Program-made: the position numbers and the translations under genes | Part shown: one piece after another, positions 9,581 to 18,270 of the stretch | Position numbering within the stretch: position 1 is the first letter of the stretch | Layout of the letters: every line of letters begins with the position of its first letter | Assembly: GCF_018403325.1 (NCBI RefSeq) | Contig: NZ_BOSL01000013.1 | Span: 62,001 to 126,000, forward strand | Direction of reading: 5' to 3' | DNA from: Paenibacillus vini | Lineage (GTDB): Bacteria > Bacillota > Bacilli > Paenibacillales > Paenibacillaceae | Length of the DNA stretch: 64,000 nucleotides | Notes under the pieces: generated by a model | The model's input: the letters and a program-made list of their open reading frames with translations, nothing else | What the model was told of the DNA's origin: nothing | The model's database searches: none

Positions 9581-9649
9581 TAAGTAAATCGTTTATTGCG
9601 TGAGAACGTTTTTACAGGACGTTTTTTCGCAAATGCAGGAGGACATATC

Positions 9650-10507
9650 ATGGCTTCGCAAGTACCCGCGGTGATTGCAAAGATCATTTCGCTTAAGCAA
9701 AAGTTTACTTACGGTGAAAACCAGATCGCTCAATTTGTGATTCACAATTCCGAATTTATCAGCCAACATACGATTACGGCGCTTGCCAATGAAATCGGCG
9801 TATCGGAAACGAGCATCAACCGGTTTTGCAAGAAGATCGGCTTCAAGGGCTTTAACGATTTCAAGATCGCCATTGCCCAGGATACATTCTACCGGGAAAT
9901 GCAGACGCGGAAAAAAGAACGCCGCGAAATCACGCCGATCGATGGACTGGCTCTCGATTACAACGAGCTGGTCGTCAATACGTCGGCTATGGTTTCCGAG
10001 GAGGCGCTGCTGAACGTGGCGGAAATGCTGAAGAAGGCCAGACGCATTCATATATTCGGCATTTTTGATTCCTTCTTGCCCGCTATGGCTTTGAAGAACC
10101 GTCTGACGATGATCGGAATCAGCGCCGAGGCCAGCAACGACAGCAGGGCGATGAAAATCGCGGCGTCCCAAGCTACGGCGGAGGACATCGTCATCGCGTT
10201 TACCCGTTCCGGCGCGACGCCCGAAATCATCGACGCGGTTTCCACGGCGCAGATGAATCAGGCGAAGACGGTGGCCATCACCTGTTATGATTCTTCGCCG
10301 GTTACCGAGGCCGCGGAAACGAATATCATCGTACCGGACAAAATGTCGGTCAGCAACAGTGCGATGATGTCGAATCACATTACATTTTTATTTGTAGTGG
10401 ATGCCGTCACGAGCCTGCTTATATCCTCGGACAAATCCTATCTGAAGAAGAAGCTGGACAGCGAGGGCATTATTTCCAGTCGCCCTTCGGTGACGGAGTA
10501 TTATTGA
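9650..10507 (+). CDS. RpiR/MurR-family transcriptional regulator with SIS domain
   Basis: This protein has 285 residues from the ATG preceded by GCAGGAGGACATATC; the frame is open 18 codons further but without a ribosome site. Residues about 1-80 form the RpiR helix-turn-helix (TITALANEIGVSETSINRFCKKIGFKGFNDFK). Residues about 110-250 form a SIS phosphosugar-binding domain (ADDIVIAFTRSGATPEIIDAV-like segment). These proteins sense phosphosugars and control adjacent catabolic operons. It most likely controls the 3943-9580 cluster and possibly nanE-nanK. Confidence 0.88.
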   Translation: MASQVPAVIAKIISLKQKFTYGENQIAQFVIHNSEFISQHTITALANEIGVSETSINRFCKKIGFKGFNDFKIAIAQDTFYREMQTRKKERREITPIDGLALDYNELVVNTSAMVSEEALLNVAEMLKKARRIHIFGIFDSFLPAMALKNRLTMIGISAEASNDSRAMKIAASQATAEDIVIAFTRSGATPEIIDAVSTAQMNQAKTVAITCYDSSPVTEAAETNIIVPDKMSVSNSAMMSNHITFLFVVDAVTSLLISSDKSYLKKKLDSEGIISSRPSVTEYY

Positions 10508-10520
10508 TAGAAAATTCCCA

Positions 10521-10560
10521 AAAAAGCGGTTTGCCGACGGAGGCTAGCCGCTTTTTGTTA
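10521..10560 (+). terminator. Intrinsic terminator of the catabolic cluster
   Basis: The stem AAAAAGCGG (10521-10529) pairs with CCGCTTTTT (10548-10556), ending in a T run 14 bp after the regulator's stop codon. Confidence 0.85.
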
Positions 10561-10690
10561 TCTGTCTTGAATAGGAGCTAATTCGTACCGCGGCTTCGAG
10601 TTATTATAACTTGCTTGATGCTTAGACAAAGCAGGTCGAGGACAAAATAAGAAGTGGGGTAGTTAGTTACAGATTTAGGAGGAGACCAAT

Positions 10691-11770
10691 ATGAAGGTAG
10701 CGATTATGGGGGCCGGGTTATCAGGGTTGGCCTGCGCTATTCGCCTGGAGCAGTTGGGAATATATCCGGATATTTTCGAGAAGCGGGGAAGCATCGGGGA
10801 CCGATTCGTCAACGGAGAGGTGCTGCTTACGATTTTTTCGCGACCGGTTCGTGACGAGATCTCCTATTTGGCGGATCAATATCAAATCTATCTTCACCCG
10901 ACAGGGCATATCGGCGAGTTCATCATTCACTCCGAGCACGAACAGGCGAAATTGAGCGGACACCTGGGTTTCAGCAATATCCGCGGCCGACATGAGAACT
11001 CTTTCGAAAATCAGCTTGGCCGCCAGGTCAAGTCGAACATTCATTATCATTCAGAGCATACCTATGAAGAGCTGGTAAGGGATTATACTCATGTCATCGT
11101 GGCGACAGGCGATGCGGAATACGCATCCGAAATGAGAAATTTCGAGGTTGATCTTACAGTCACACTTAAAGGTGCAACGGTAGAAGGAGATTTTTCGCGT
11201 TACTGCGTGATGTGCTGGCTGGATGACCGCTACGCCCCGAAAGGCTACGGATATTTGATTCCTTATTCGGAGACAGAGGCTAACCTCGTGATTGCCTTCC
11301 CGGATGAGTTGCATTCCACGCCCGACAGCGGCGACGAGAAATGGAAGCTGTTTTATGAACGTGTATGCTCGGATTTAGGACAAAATTTTAAGATAACCGA
11401 TCATTTTGAAGTGAACAACTACATGATCGGGCAGTGCAATGAGCCCAGAATAGGAAATTCATTGTTTACGGGTAATTGCCTTGGGACGATTATGCCTTTG
11501 TTTGGATTTGGCCAGTTCCCTGCGATGTTGTCGGGAATTTATGCGGCGGAAGACTTATGCGGTCTTGGATCCTATATCGAAACAACAAAAGAAATACGTG
11601 AAAGTTACCAAAATTCGATGATTCTCCGCAAGTGGTATGAAAAGATGAATAATTCACAAAAAGATAAGCTCGTAAAAAAGATGAATGGGTATTGGGGAGA
11701 GAAGCTGCTCACTACACAGATGGATGTGTTGAAAATAATCTCCCGATTTTTGCGGTGGGGAGGGAAGTGA
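10691..11770 (+). CDS. FAD/NAD(P)-binding oxidoreductase, geranylgeranyl reductase-like
   Basis: This protein has 359 residues. The N-terminal Rossmann motif is VAIMGAGLSGLACAIRLEQLG with EKRG after strand 2. The FAD-contacting C-terminal motif is SLFTGNCLGTIMPLFGFGQFPAMLSGIYAAEDL, in the place of the GD box of the p-hydroxybenzoate hydroxylase/geranylgeranyl reductase superfamily. The Cys-rich CVMCW centre and the last 60 residues, helical and basic, resemble lipid- or quinone-acting members. GGAGGAGA is 7 bases before the ATG. It appears to be a single gene. Substrate unknown. Confidence 0.75.
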   Translation: MKVAIMGAGLSGLACAIRLEQLGIYPDIFEKRGSIGDRFVNGEVLLTIFSRPVRDEISYLADQYQIYLHPTGHIGEFIIHSEHEQAKLSGHLGFSNIRGRHENSFENQLGRQVKSNIHYHSEHTYEELVRDYTHVIVATGDAEYASEMRNFEVDLTVTLKGATVEGDFSRYCVMCWLDDRYAPKGYGYLIPYSETEANLVIAFPDELHSTPDSGDEKWKLFYERVCSDLGQNFKITDHFEVNNYMIGQCNEPRIGNSLFTGNCLGTIMPLFGFGQFPAMLSGIYAAEDLCGLGSYIETTKEIRESYQNSMILRKWYEKMNNSQKDKLVKKMNGYWGEKLLTTQMDVLKIISRFLRWGGK

Positions 11771-11966
11771 CTTGGAAGGATAATTTTCGCATGTCGAAAG
11801 AACGGAAAATATGTTGAATTATAGAAGAGAAAGGGGGTAAAGTCATATTTTGCATAGTAATAAATAACCATTTTTGTTGTATATTGTTGATGCATATATA
11901 AGTATGTCCTATAATGAGACGTAAGCCCTAAGGTGCTAGGGTACTACACGGGAAGGGAGGGTGAAT

Positions 11967-12386
11967 ATGCTGAATACCGATCAGCTATCACTCGCTAGAC
12001 AGGTGGATATGGTCTTTAAAGAGTTGGAATCAGAGCTTGGCGGAATGACATCGGGGACCGTATTCATCCAAATCCGAAACAACGGGATCGGAAAATTCGG
12101 GATTAGACATCATCCGATCGCAGGCCGGAACGGCCGCATGGTGGACGAGGAAGCCGGATTATCGGCAACTCAGCTTCATTCTTTTCGTACGATGGCCATT
12201 GAAGCATTAAGATACAAGAAATATTGGACCCATGGGGAAATCAGCTATGACTTTGCAATCAGGCAGGACATGATTGTCGTTGACGCCATCCTAGAATCCA
12301 ATTACAACATGGCTAATCTGATGATTCAGCGTTATCCGCGAAAGAATCATATTCATACATACCAAGATGCTGACGTATCTTCCTGA
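11967..12386 (+). CDS. Conserved hypothetical protein
   Basis: This protein has 139 residues, soluble, with no recognised motif. The N-terminal half (SLARQVDMVFKELESELGG) is helical; the middle (TVFIQIRNNGIGKFGIRHHPI) looks like a beta-sheet with a His pair. GGAAGGGAGG precedes; an in-frame GTG at 11961 abuts the ribosome site, so the ATG at 11967 is preferred. A terminator follows. I have no function to offer. Confidence 0.7.
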   Translation: MLNTDQLSLARQVDMVFKELESELGGMTSGTVFIQIRNNGIGKFGIRHHPIAGRNGRMVDEEAGLSATQLHSFRTMAIEALRYKKYWTHGEISYDFAIRQDMIVVDAILESNYNMANLMIQRYPRKNHIHTYQDADVSS

Positions 12387-12407
12387 TTTATGAACTTATA
12401 ATGTAAA

Positions 12408-12441
12408 AGACAGGCGACCTGCTAGCGCAGACCGCCTGTCT
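12408..12441. terminator. Terminator between convergent genes
   Basis: The perfect 9-bp stem AGACAGGCG/CGCCTGTCT (12408-12416 with 12433-12441) sits between the hypothetical gene and the SASP gene, which run towards each other. Confidence 0.75.
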
Positions 12442-12474
12442 CCCTATATGGTATAGGGGGAAACTGAAAACCGA

Positions 12475-12711
12475 TTACAGGTTCGAACGACCCGACAATT
12501 GCTGCTCTGCCAATTGTACCAGACGTTTTGTGATATAACCCCCGAGGGAGCCGGTTTCACGGGAAGTGTAGTTCCCATAGTAACCGTCTTGCGGGATTTG
12601 CACGCCCAATTCTTGAGCTGCCTCATATTTCAACTGTTGCAATGCAGCAGTTGCTTGAGGAACTACAAGGTTGTTAGAGCGGCTACCGCGGCCTTGGTTT
12701 TGACCTGCCAT
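12475..12711 (-). CDS. Small acid-soluble spore protein, alpha/beta type
   Basis: This protein has 78 residues and matches the alpha/beta SASP family, which coats DNA in the spore core and protects it from UV and chemical damage. The GPR protease site region KYEAAQELG and the C-terminal DNA-binding segment GYITKRLVQLAEQQLSG are both present. The ATG at 12711 has AAAGGAGG upstream; an upstream open stretch is discarded. Expression in this family is in the forespore under sigma-G. It confirms an endospore-forming host. Confidence 0.95.
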   Translation of the reverse strand: MAGQNQGRGSRSNNLVVPQATAALQQLKYEAAQELGVQIPQDGYYGNYTSRETGSLGGYITKRLVQLAEQQLSGRSNL

Positions 12712-12822
12712 ATTTGTCACCTCCTTTGGCCTTTGTGATGTTAGTATGGTTTCTGGAGCGCAAAATATTCGGCTTATCGTCAAACTATAGCAGTGGTAAT
12801 TATTGCATTTCTCCCAGCAACA

Positions 12823-12862
12823 AATAAGGAGCCACTTCCCGTTAGGGAGATGGCTCCTTATT
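12823..12862 (-). terminator. Terminator downstream of aldose epimerase
   Basis: The 12-bp perfect stem AATAAGGAGCCA/TGGCTCCTTATT (12823-12834 with 12851-12862) lies just past the stop codon of the minus-strand epimerase gene; the T tract on that strand is short. Confidence 0.7.
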
Positions 12863-12873
12863 ATAAGATGCTT

Positions 12874-13851
12874 TTAAGCTTCTTCAGAAGGATAGATCAT
12901 ATCCAGGTTTACGTTCAATTCCAGCGTCTGCCCCGGCTGAAGATCGATCAGGCCGGTTTCTGAATCCGGAAGTCCGGAATTCGGAGCGTCCGGCAGCCAG
13001 GTGTAAGGCTCGATGCAAAGGAATTGATCCGCTTCTCCTTTTGTATAGAGAACCCAGTGTTTGAAATAGGCCGGGTCCGCGGAATAATGCAGCCCATATC
13101 CGTCGCTGCGAATCAATTCGGCAAGAACGGGATTCTGACCTATTTTAAACATCGTATCAAAGTTTCTGCCTTTCATATTCAATCCGTCGTTCAATGCCGC
13201 GAGTTCTCCCAATGGAGCAGTTTCCCCGGTAGTGATTAATTCTTCATCGGATGAATAGATGCTGTCTACCGGCAGCTTCAGAGTCCATTGATCAGGCTCT
13301 CCGTCAAGCAGGAACCAGGTGTGAAGGCCTAAACCAAAAGGTGCGGGCTGGTCGCCCAAATGACTTATTTTAAAAGTTTGTTTCAAGGAAGACCCCTGTA
13401 AACGAAGGGTCATCTCCAGTTTTAAAGGAACCGGATATTGGCGCATCCAGTTGGGATCATCACTCGTCATAAATTCCGTGGTAATCGCGCAACCGTCTTC
13501 GTCCTCATCGATATCGCTGACACACCATGCCTGAGTGCGGTGAAGTCCATGGATGTGATTGTCATTTGCTGTATTCTGGTCGAATTGGTACTCCTGACCG
13601 GCATACGTAAAATGCCCTCTGCGAATTCGGCCTGGGGGAATTAACAGCGGAACCCCGAAATGATACGGCTTTTGCAGATAGAACTCAAGATCGTCTTCCT
13701 CCGGACGGCGCAGAACGTCGCGTTGCCGGGCATGATCCCATATGCTAATGACATTATTGCCAAGGCGGGGTAGCAGTGTGACTTCAAGTTCGCGGCTATG
13801 TAAGATATACGTATCGTAACCATTCCATTGCCCTTTGGTCACTTTTTTCAT
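12874..13851 (-). CDS. galM: Aldose 1-epimerase family protein (GalM-like)
   Basis: This protein has 325 residues with the galactose-mutarotase beta-sandwich. The two conserved histidines are in the NDNHIHGLHR and GLGLHTWFLL segments, and the catalytic Glu is likely in LCIEPYTWLPDAPN. These enzymes interconvert alpha and beta aldoses or hexose-6-phosphates. The gene stands alone between the SASP gene and the trpS leader. It might be a glucose-6-phosphate 1-epimerase rather than a true galactose mutarotase. Confidence 0.85.
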   Translation of the reverse strand: MKKVTKGQWNGYDTYILHSRELEVTLLPRLGNNVISIWDHARQRDVLRRPEEDDLEFYLQKPYHFGVPLLIPPGRIRRGHFTYAGQEYQFDQNTANDNHIHGLHRTQAWCVSDIDEDEDGCAITTEFMTSDDPNWMRQYPVPLKLEMTLRLQGSSLKQTFKISHLGDQPAPFGLGLHTWFLLDGEPDQWTLKLPVDSIYSSDEELITTGETAPLGELAALNDGLNMKGRNFDTMFKIGQNPVLAELIRSDGYGLHYSADPAYFKHWVLYTKGEADQFLCIEPYTWLPDAPNSGLPDSETGLIDLQPGQTLELNVNLDMIYPSEEA

Positions 13852-13935
13852 ATCGTTGCTCCTTTTCCCACATAATAATCGTAACCCTAAGCTTGAGACT
13901 ATAATAACACTTTTTTTCCGGGACGAAAAATGGAT

Positions 13936-13965
13936 TTGACATGGCGGCTTGAAGAACTATATGAT
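13936..13965 (+). promoter_or_regulatory. Promoter of the T-box-trpS unit
   Basis: TTGACA (13936-13941), an 18-bp spacer and TATGAT (13960-13965) form a good sigma-A promoter just upstream of the T-box leader. Confidence 0.7.
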
Positions 13966-13981
13966 GAGCTTATATTAATGG

Positions 13982-14265
13982 GTGAATAAATGTAATGCGA
14001 TGACAGGGACAAGTAAGCAAAAGTTTCATTTCTGCAGAAAGCCGGTGGTTGATGCGAACCGGAGGAAGAACCTTGCCGAATGGACCCTTGAGCGCCGTGC
14101 AGAACCGGAAAGGATTCTTCCTTACGCAGTATGCCGGCCGTCTGATTCCACGTTACGGAAGATAAGGCCGGGAGCCTGATGACGATTTATGTCATGAAGT
14201 TATTTTCCCGGTGAATAAGGGTGGCACCACGGTCTCACGTCCCTTGAGGATGTGGGGCCTTTTTG
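13982..14265 (+). ncRNA. T-box leader (tRNA-Trp sensing) of trpS
   Basis: The T-box signature AGGGTGGCACCACGG ends at 14232. It is followed by a terminator hairpin, GGTCTCAC (14231-14238) with GTGGGGCC and a long T run. The 5' side has the AGTA S-turn of Stem I near 14010, and on the 3' side of Stem I the codon TGG followed by A (14081-14084) is a fitting tryptophan specifier. Uncharged tRNA-Trp pairing with the TGGCACC bulge would prevent termination. The gene downstream, trpS, agrees with the specifier. Confidence 0.92.
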
Positions 14266-14316
14266 TTTTTTCTGTAAACCCTGACCTTACACTATATTTC
14301 TTGGAGGCTGATTTAG

Positions 14317-15300
14317 ATGAAAAGAGTACTTTCCGGCATCCAGCCTAGCGGTAAAATTACGTTAGGCAACTATATTGGAGCCTTGAAAAATTTCGTGACC
14401 TTGCAGGATGATTATACTTGCAACTTCATGGTCGTTGATCTTCACGCAATTACAGTATCACAAGATCCTGCCGACTTGCGCGAGCAATCGGAAGCGGTGG
14501 CAGCTCTGTTCGTAGCGGCGGGAATCGATCCGAATAAGGCGAATGTGTACATGCAGTCTCATGTGCGCCAGCATTCCCAACTCGGATGGATTCTGACTAC
14601 CCTGACCTCGATGGGCGAGCTTGAGCGGATGACCCAGTTCAAGGATAAAGCAGCCGGTAAGGAATCTGTCGGAGCAGGCCTGTTCGTGTATCCGGCTCTG
14701 ATGGCTGCCGATATTTTGATCTATAATGCGGATTTGGTTCCCGTTGGAGAAGATCAGAAGCAGCATTTGGAATTGACCCGGGATTTGGCTGGACGCTTTA
14801 ATCACCGCTTCGGCGAATACTTCACTATTCCCGAACCTTACATTCCAAAGGTGGGGGCTCGGATCATGTCGCTGGACGATGCGTCGAACAAAATGAGCAA
14901 GAGCAACCCGAATGCGGGGAGCGCGATTTACCTGCTTGATTCTCCTGCCGACATCCGTAAGAAGATCAGCCGCGCTACGACCGATTCCGGGCGTGAAGTG
15001 AAGTTCGATCCCGCCAATAAGCCGGAGGTCAGCAATCTGATCACCATTTACAGTCAATGCTCCGGGTTGTCGGTTGCCGAAGTGGAACAGCGGTACGAAG
15101 GGCAGATGTACGGTCCGTTCAAGAAGGACCTGGCCGAAGTTGTGGTCGGAACGCTGGAACCGATCCAGCAGCGTTACCGGGAAATCCGGGAGTCCGGGGA
15201 GATCCGCGATATTCTCCGCCAAGGAGCGGAGAGAGCCTCGGAAATGGCGGAGAAGACGCTGCGCGATGTGCAGAACGTAATGGGCTTCTTGCCGGAATAA
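14317..15300 (+). CDS. trpS: Tryptophan--tRNA ligase
   Basis: This protein has 327 residues, normal for bacterial TrpRS (class I). The HIGH-equivalent is PSGKITLGNYIGA near residue 10. The tryptophan-pocket helix GERQKQ-like segment is GEDQKQHLELTRD, and KMSKS is at about residue 192-196 (NKMSKSNPN). It charges tRNA-Trp in the cytoplasm. The start is the ATG 52 bp after the T-box terminator with TTGGAGG upstream. Controlled by the T-box. Confidence 0.97.
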   Translation: MKRVLSGIQPSGKITLGNYIGALKNFVTLQDDYTCNFMVVDLHAITVSQDPADLREQSEAVAALFVAAGIDPNKANVYMQSHVRQHSQLGWILTTLTSMGELERMTQFKDKAAGKESVGAGLFVYPALMAADILIYNADLVPVGEDQKQHLELTRDLAGRFNHRFGEYFTIPEPYIPKVGARIMSLDDASNKMSKSNPNAGSAIYLLDSPADIRKKISRATTDSGREVKFDPANKPEVSNLITIYSQCSGLSVAEVEQRYEGQMYGPFKKDLAEVVVGTLEPIQQRYREIRESGEIRDILRQGAERASEMAEKTLRDVQNVMGFLPE

Positions 15301-15338
15301 GAAATCAATTTGCGAGACGTGAAGTGTGACATCAAGAG

Positions 15339-15371
15339 AATCCGGGCAGACAATTTGTCCGGATTTTTTAC
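15339..15371 (+). terminator. Terminator after trpS
   Basis: The stem AATCCGG (15339-15345) pairs with CCGGATT (15359-15365), followed by TTTTT. Confidence 0.75.
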
Positions 15372-15576
15372 TTGCTATCCATTTTTCAACTTATATAGCT
15401 AAATCAATATATAGATGTCACTGAATTGTCATAATAAACACCAATGATCAAATGATTGTCAAACACTTTCGCATTTTGATATGATAAAGTTTATAGCAAG
15501 GGCTGAAAATCATTGAATTTTCTGTGGTTTATATATACGGAACCTCTATCTCATAAATTAGGAGGCACAATCAAAA

Positions 15577-16518
15577 GTGGATAAACAATTCAGTTACCAT
15601 TCTCCTGCGGAATCGGCGACGCTGTCCTCTGTAAGACCTTCGCCCCCGGGGGAATCGGCAACTTGGAAAGATTTTGTTGCGTTGACGAAGCCGGGAATTC
15701 TCCGCTCCAACTTGATCGCGGCATTCGCCGGGTTTTGGCTGGCTTCCCATTGGGACCTTCAATATGGAAAACTTATTTTAACGCTGATCGGGACTGTGTT
15801 GGTTATGGCGTCCTCCTGTGTCTTCAATAACTACTTTGACCGGGATCTGGACACTAAAATGGCCCGCACCAAGAACCGTGCGTTACCGGTGGGCAAGCTA
15901 TCGCCGAAGACCGTTCTCTGGTATGCCGTTGCTTTGGGCATTATCGGCTTGGCCGTACTATTCGCCTTTTCAGGGCTGCTTGCCGGGGCCTTCGGGGTTG
16001 TCGGCATGTTTGTTTACGTCGTTGTTTACACGCTTTGGCTGAAGCGTACTTCCACCTGGAGCACGTCGGTCGGTGCGATTTCCGGAGCGATGCCTCCATT
16101 GATCGGATACGTCGCCGCTTCGGGAAATATCGATATGGGAGCTTGGCTCATTTTCGCCCTGTTATTTCTGTGGCAGCCTCCCCATTTCTGGGCGCTCGGC
16201 ATCCGGCGCGTCGAGGAATACCGTGCTGCGGGCTTCCCGCTGCTGCCTGTAGTTAAAGGCATTCCTAGAACGAAAATACAAATGATTCCGTATATCGTGT
16301 TACTGATTCCGATTCCGGTATTAATGTATCTTTATGATTATACGGGGATCTGGTTTCTTATTATCGGAGAAATCCTGTCCGTAGCTTGGCTTTTCATGGC
16401 GCTCAAAGGATTTCGTTCAACTGACGATGAAGGTTGGGCCAAAAAGGTATTTCTGTTCTCGGTCAACTATTTGACGATCGCTTTGATCGTGATGATTTTG
16501 GATACGGTATGGTTGTAA
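15577..16518 (+). CDS. ctaB: Protoheme IX farnesyltransferase (heme O synthase)
   Basis: This protein has 313 residues and about nine membrane helices. The UbiA-type prenyl diphosphate site NNYFDRDLDTKMARTKNR and the second Asp-rich region around PPHFWALGIRRVEEYRAAG are present. It adds a farnesyl group to heme B to give heme O for cytochrome oxidase assembly. The start is a GTG with GGAGG 9-10 bases upstream. The SCO gene follows by 13 bp, so they form one operon; heme A synthase lies separately at 33859. Confidence 0.95.
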   Translation: MDKQFSYHSPAESATLSSVRPSPPGESATWKDFVALTKPGILRSNLIAAFAGFWLASHWDLQYGKLILTLIGTVLVMASSCVFNNYFDRDLDTKMARTKNRALPVGKLSPKTVLWYAVALGIIGLAVLFAFSGLLAGAFGVVGMFVYVVVYTLWLKRTSTWSTSVGAISGAMPPLIGYVAASGNIDMGAWLIFALLFLWQPPHFWALGIRRVEEYRAAGFPLLPVVKGIPRTKIQMIPYIVLLIPIPVLMYLYDYTGIWFLIIGEILSVAWLFMALKGFRSTDDEGWAKKVFLFSVNYLTIALIVMILDTVWL

Positions 16519-16531
16519 TGGAGGAGACGTC

Positions 16532-17131
16532 ATGACCCTTTTGAAAAAGTACAAATGGACATGGATTTTGCTGGCGATCTGCGTAGTCTTGGCGGGGTAT
16601 CTATTATGGGATTCTTTTGCCAAGCCAAAGCTGCCGGTCATCCGCCCGGTGGAAAGCTTCAACTTGGAAAATGTGGACGGAAAAAACGTAACCTTGGAGG
16701 ATACGAACGGTAAGGTTCGACTTTTCTATTTCTTCTTCTCCAGTTGCCCGGACGTATGCCCGGTGACTACGTTCCGGTTAAGCCAAGTGCAGGATGTGCT
16801 GAAAGAAAAGGGGTTGTTTGCCAAAGACGCCTCCATTGTTTCGATCTCCTTTGATCCGGAGAGAGATACGCGAGAGAAAATCAAGGCCTTCGGAGATAAG
16901 TTTAAAGCCGATTATTCGGGCTGGTATTTCTTGCGGGGGGACCAGCAAAAAATTATGGATTTGGCGATGAACTCGTTTAAAATTCTCATTAACCAGGACC
17001 GGGACGGCAATTTCGTCCATATGGATTTGATCGGTCTGGTCGATCGGGACGGAAACCTGCGGGAAATTTACCGGCCGGAAGTAACGGCCGACGAAATTGC
17101 GAAGGCGGTAGCCGATTTGGCTAAGGAATAA
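16532..17131 (+). CDS. SCO1/SenC-type copper chaperone for cytochrome c oxidase
   Basis: This protein has 199 residues: one N-terminal membrane anchor (about 10-28) and a thioredoxin-fold domain outside the membrane. The copper site CPDVCP and the distal His in NFVHMDLIGLV are both present. SCO proteins deliver copper to or reduce the CuA centre of subunit II. Placement straight after ctaB supports a role in oxidase assembly. Confidence 0.93.
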   Translation: MTLLKKYKWTWILLAICVVLAGYLLWDSFAKPKLPVIRPVESFNLENVDGKNVTLEDTNGKVRLFYFFFSSCPDVCPVTTFRLSQVQDVLKEKGLFAKDASIVSISFDPERDTREKIKAFGDKFKADYSGWYFLRGDQQKIMDLAMNSFKILINQDRDGNFVHMDLIGLVDRDGNLREIYRPEVTADEIAKAVADLAKE

Positions 17132-17153
17132 ATTAATTTAGTGTGATCATCAA

Positions 17154-17501
17154 TCAAAAAGGGCTGGCCGGGGGATAAACAATAAATTCCTCCAGGCCGG
17201 CCTTTTCCAATTGCGCGATAACGTATTCGTCCGGGGTGCCTTCTACGCCTGCATAACCCCGGCGGGTATAGATCTGCTCGGCATCCGGAAAAGTGTCTCT
17301 CAGCACACCGCGGATTCTTTTGCCTGAAGGATCATTATCAAGGAACAGATATAGCTCGTCCCCCTTAACGTTCTTGCGCAGAGACTCCAGTTTTTGCGAG
17401 TTGAGCGTCCCGAAGGTACAATGAATTCGCACTTCCCCGTTCAGAAGCCGCCTTAGTTTGCTGCGGTCGTTTTTGCCTTCTACGATGATGCTGATGGACA
17501 A
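17154..17501 (-). CDS. Small Toprim-domain protein (YusF-like)
   Basis: This protein has 115 residues from the proposed TTG. Toprim motifs are IIVEGKND (catalytic Glu) and LYLFLDNDPSGKR (DxD). These proteins resemble the Toprim part of RNase M5 and may act on nucleic acid ends; the function of the short form is unknown. The start is uncertain: the frame extends to a GTG at 17552 and an ATG at 17540 without ribosome sites, whereas AAGGCAGGTGATC lies right before the TTG at 17501. Confidence 0.75.
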   Translation of the reverse strand: MSISIIVEGKNDRSKLRRLLNGEVRIHCTFGTLNSQKLESLRKNVKGDELYLFLDNDPSGKRIRGVLRDTFPDAEQIYTRRGYAGVEGTPDEYVIAQLEKAGLEEFIVYPPASPF

Positions 17502-17677
17502 CGTGATCACCTGCCTTATCTGTCTAATGCATGCGTCCATAGAAGGAGGCACCTACTTAGTTTATACCCCGTGTGGTTTATCATGCAAAAATAACAAAGC
17601 TGCCCTCCGTAGCCAGCGACTACGTCAGACAGCTCCGTGCTCTGTTTTCTTATTAGTAGAAGAAAGGAGAGCGGAGA

Positions 17678-17770
17678 ATGATGACAAGCAAAATGTACAG
17701 AACGAGGATGGCTCCTGTCGATGTCCATATGCCTCCTACCCCCGGTCCTGGTCCGCAAGGATTAACGTAG
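17678..17770 (+). CDS. Possible 30-residue Pro/Gly-rich peptide
   Basis: An ATG preceded by AAAGGAGAGCGGAGA opens a 30-codon frame encoding a peptide with a basic, Met-rich start and the C-terminal run PPTPGPGPQG. No family is recognised. Short Pro/Gly peptides occur in spore coats, but there is no direct support here. The ribosome site is the only strong evidence. Confidence 0.35.
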   Translation: MMTSKMYRTRMAPVDVHMPPTPGPGPQGLT

Positions 17771-17950
17771 CCCATAGGTTCACCCCACTTTCATTTCGAT
17801 CGGTTACTACACGATATACTATGTGGCACAATGGCCCGTGCTCTGTGTGCCAGCCTATGGGTGAAAAATTATTCGGGCAGCAGTGGACCCCTAATGCTCT
17901 AGATGAGGTGGGCTCGGACCTATGGACAGAGGACGGTGCATACTCCCAAC

Positions 17951-18142
17951 AAATTAACTGGAGAACCTACAGTTAATTTCCCCCAATCTGCCGGATAATC
18001 GAAATTAACTGGAAAAACTACAGTTAATTTGTTCTTTAAGGCCCGAATCCGGCATGATCGGCGAAAATAGAGGGAGGTTTTACATCTAATTTATCTAAAA
18101 GAAATTTTTGTGGGGAAATAACTGTAGAAAATCCAGTTATTT
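17951..18142. repeat. Three copies of a 27-29-bp palindromic repeat
   Basis: Copies lie at 17951-17979 and 18002-18030 (same orientation) and 18116-18142 (inverted). Each has the arms AAATTAACTG/CAGTTAATTT, or AAATAACTG/CAGTTATTT in copy 3, around a short loop containing GGARAANCTA or its complement. The 500-bp stretch 17771-18270 otherwise holds no convincing gene. Confidence 0.7.
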
Positions 18143-18270
18143 CTCAGTGGGCCGCCCTGCCTGCCTTACCCACTCTGCCACAGCCAAATTTCGGAAGCCA
18201 AAAAACAAACTGTTTACAAGGCAAGTCAACTATTCCGGTTAAGGTAAGTAAGAACTTTTGAGACGTTCTG

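Noticed and set aside
17458-17976. Plus-strand ORF of 172 codons over the Toprim gene's 5' end
   Set aside because: It is antisense to the Toprim gene, crosses a gene-poor stretch, and lacks a ribosome site.
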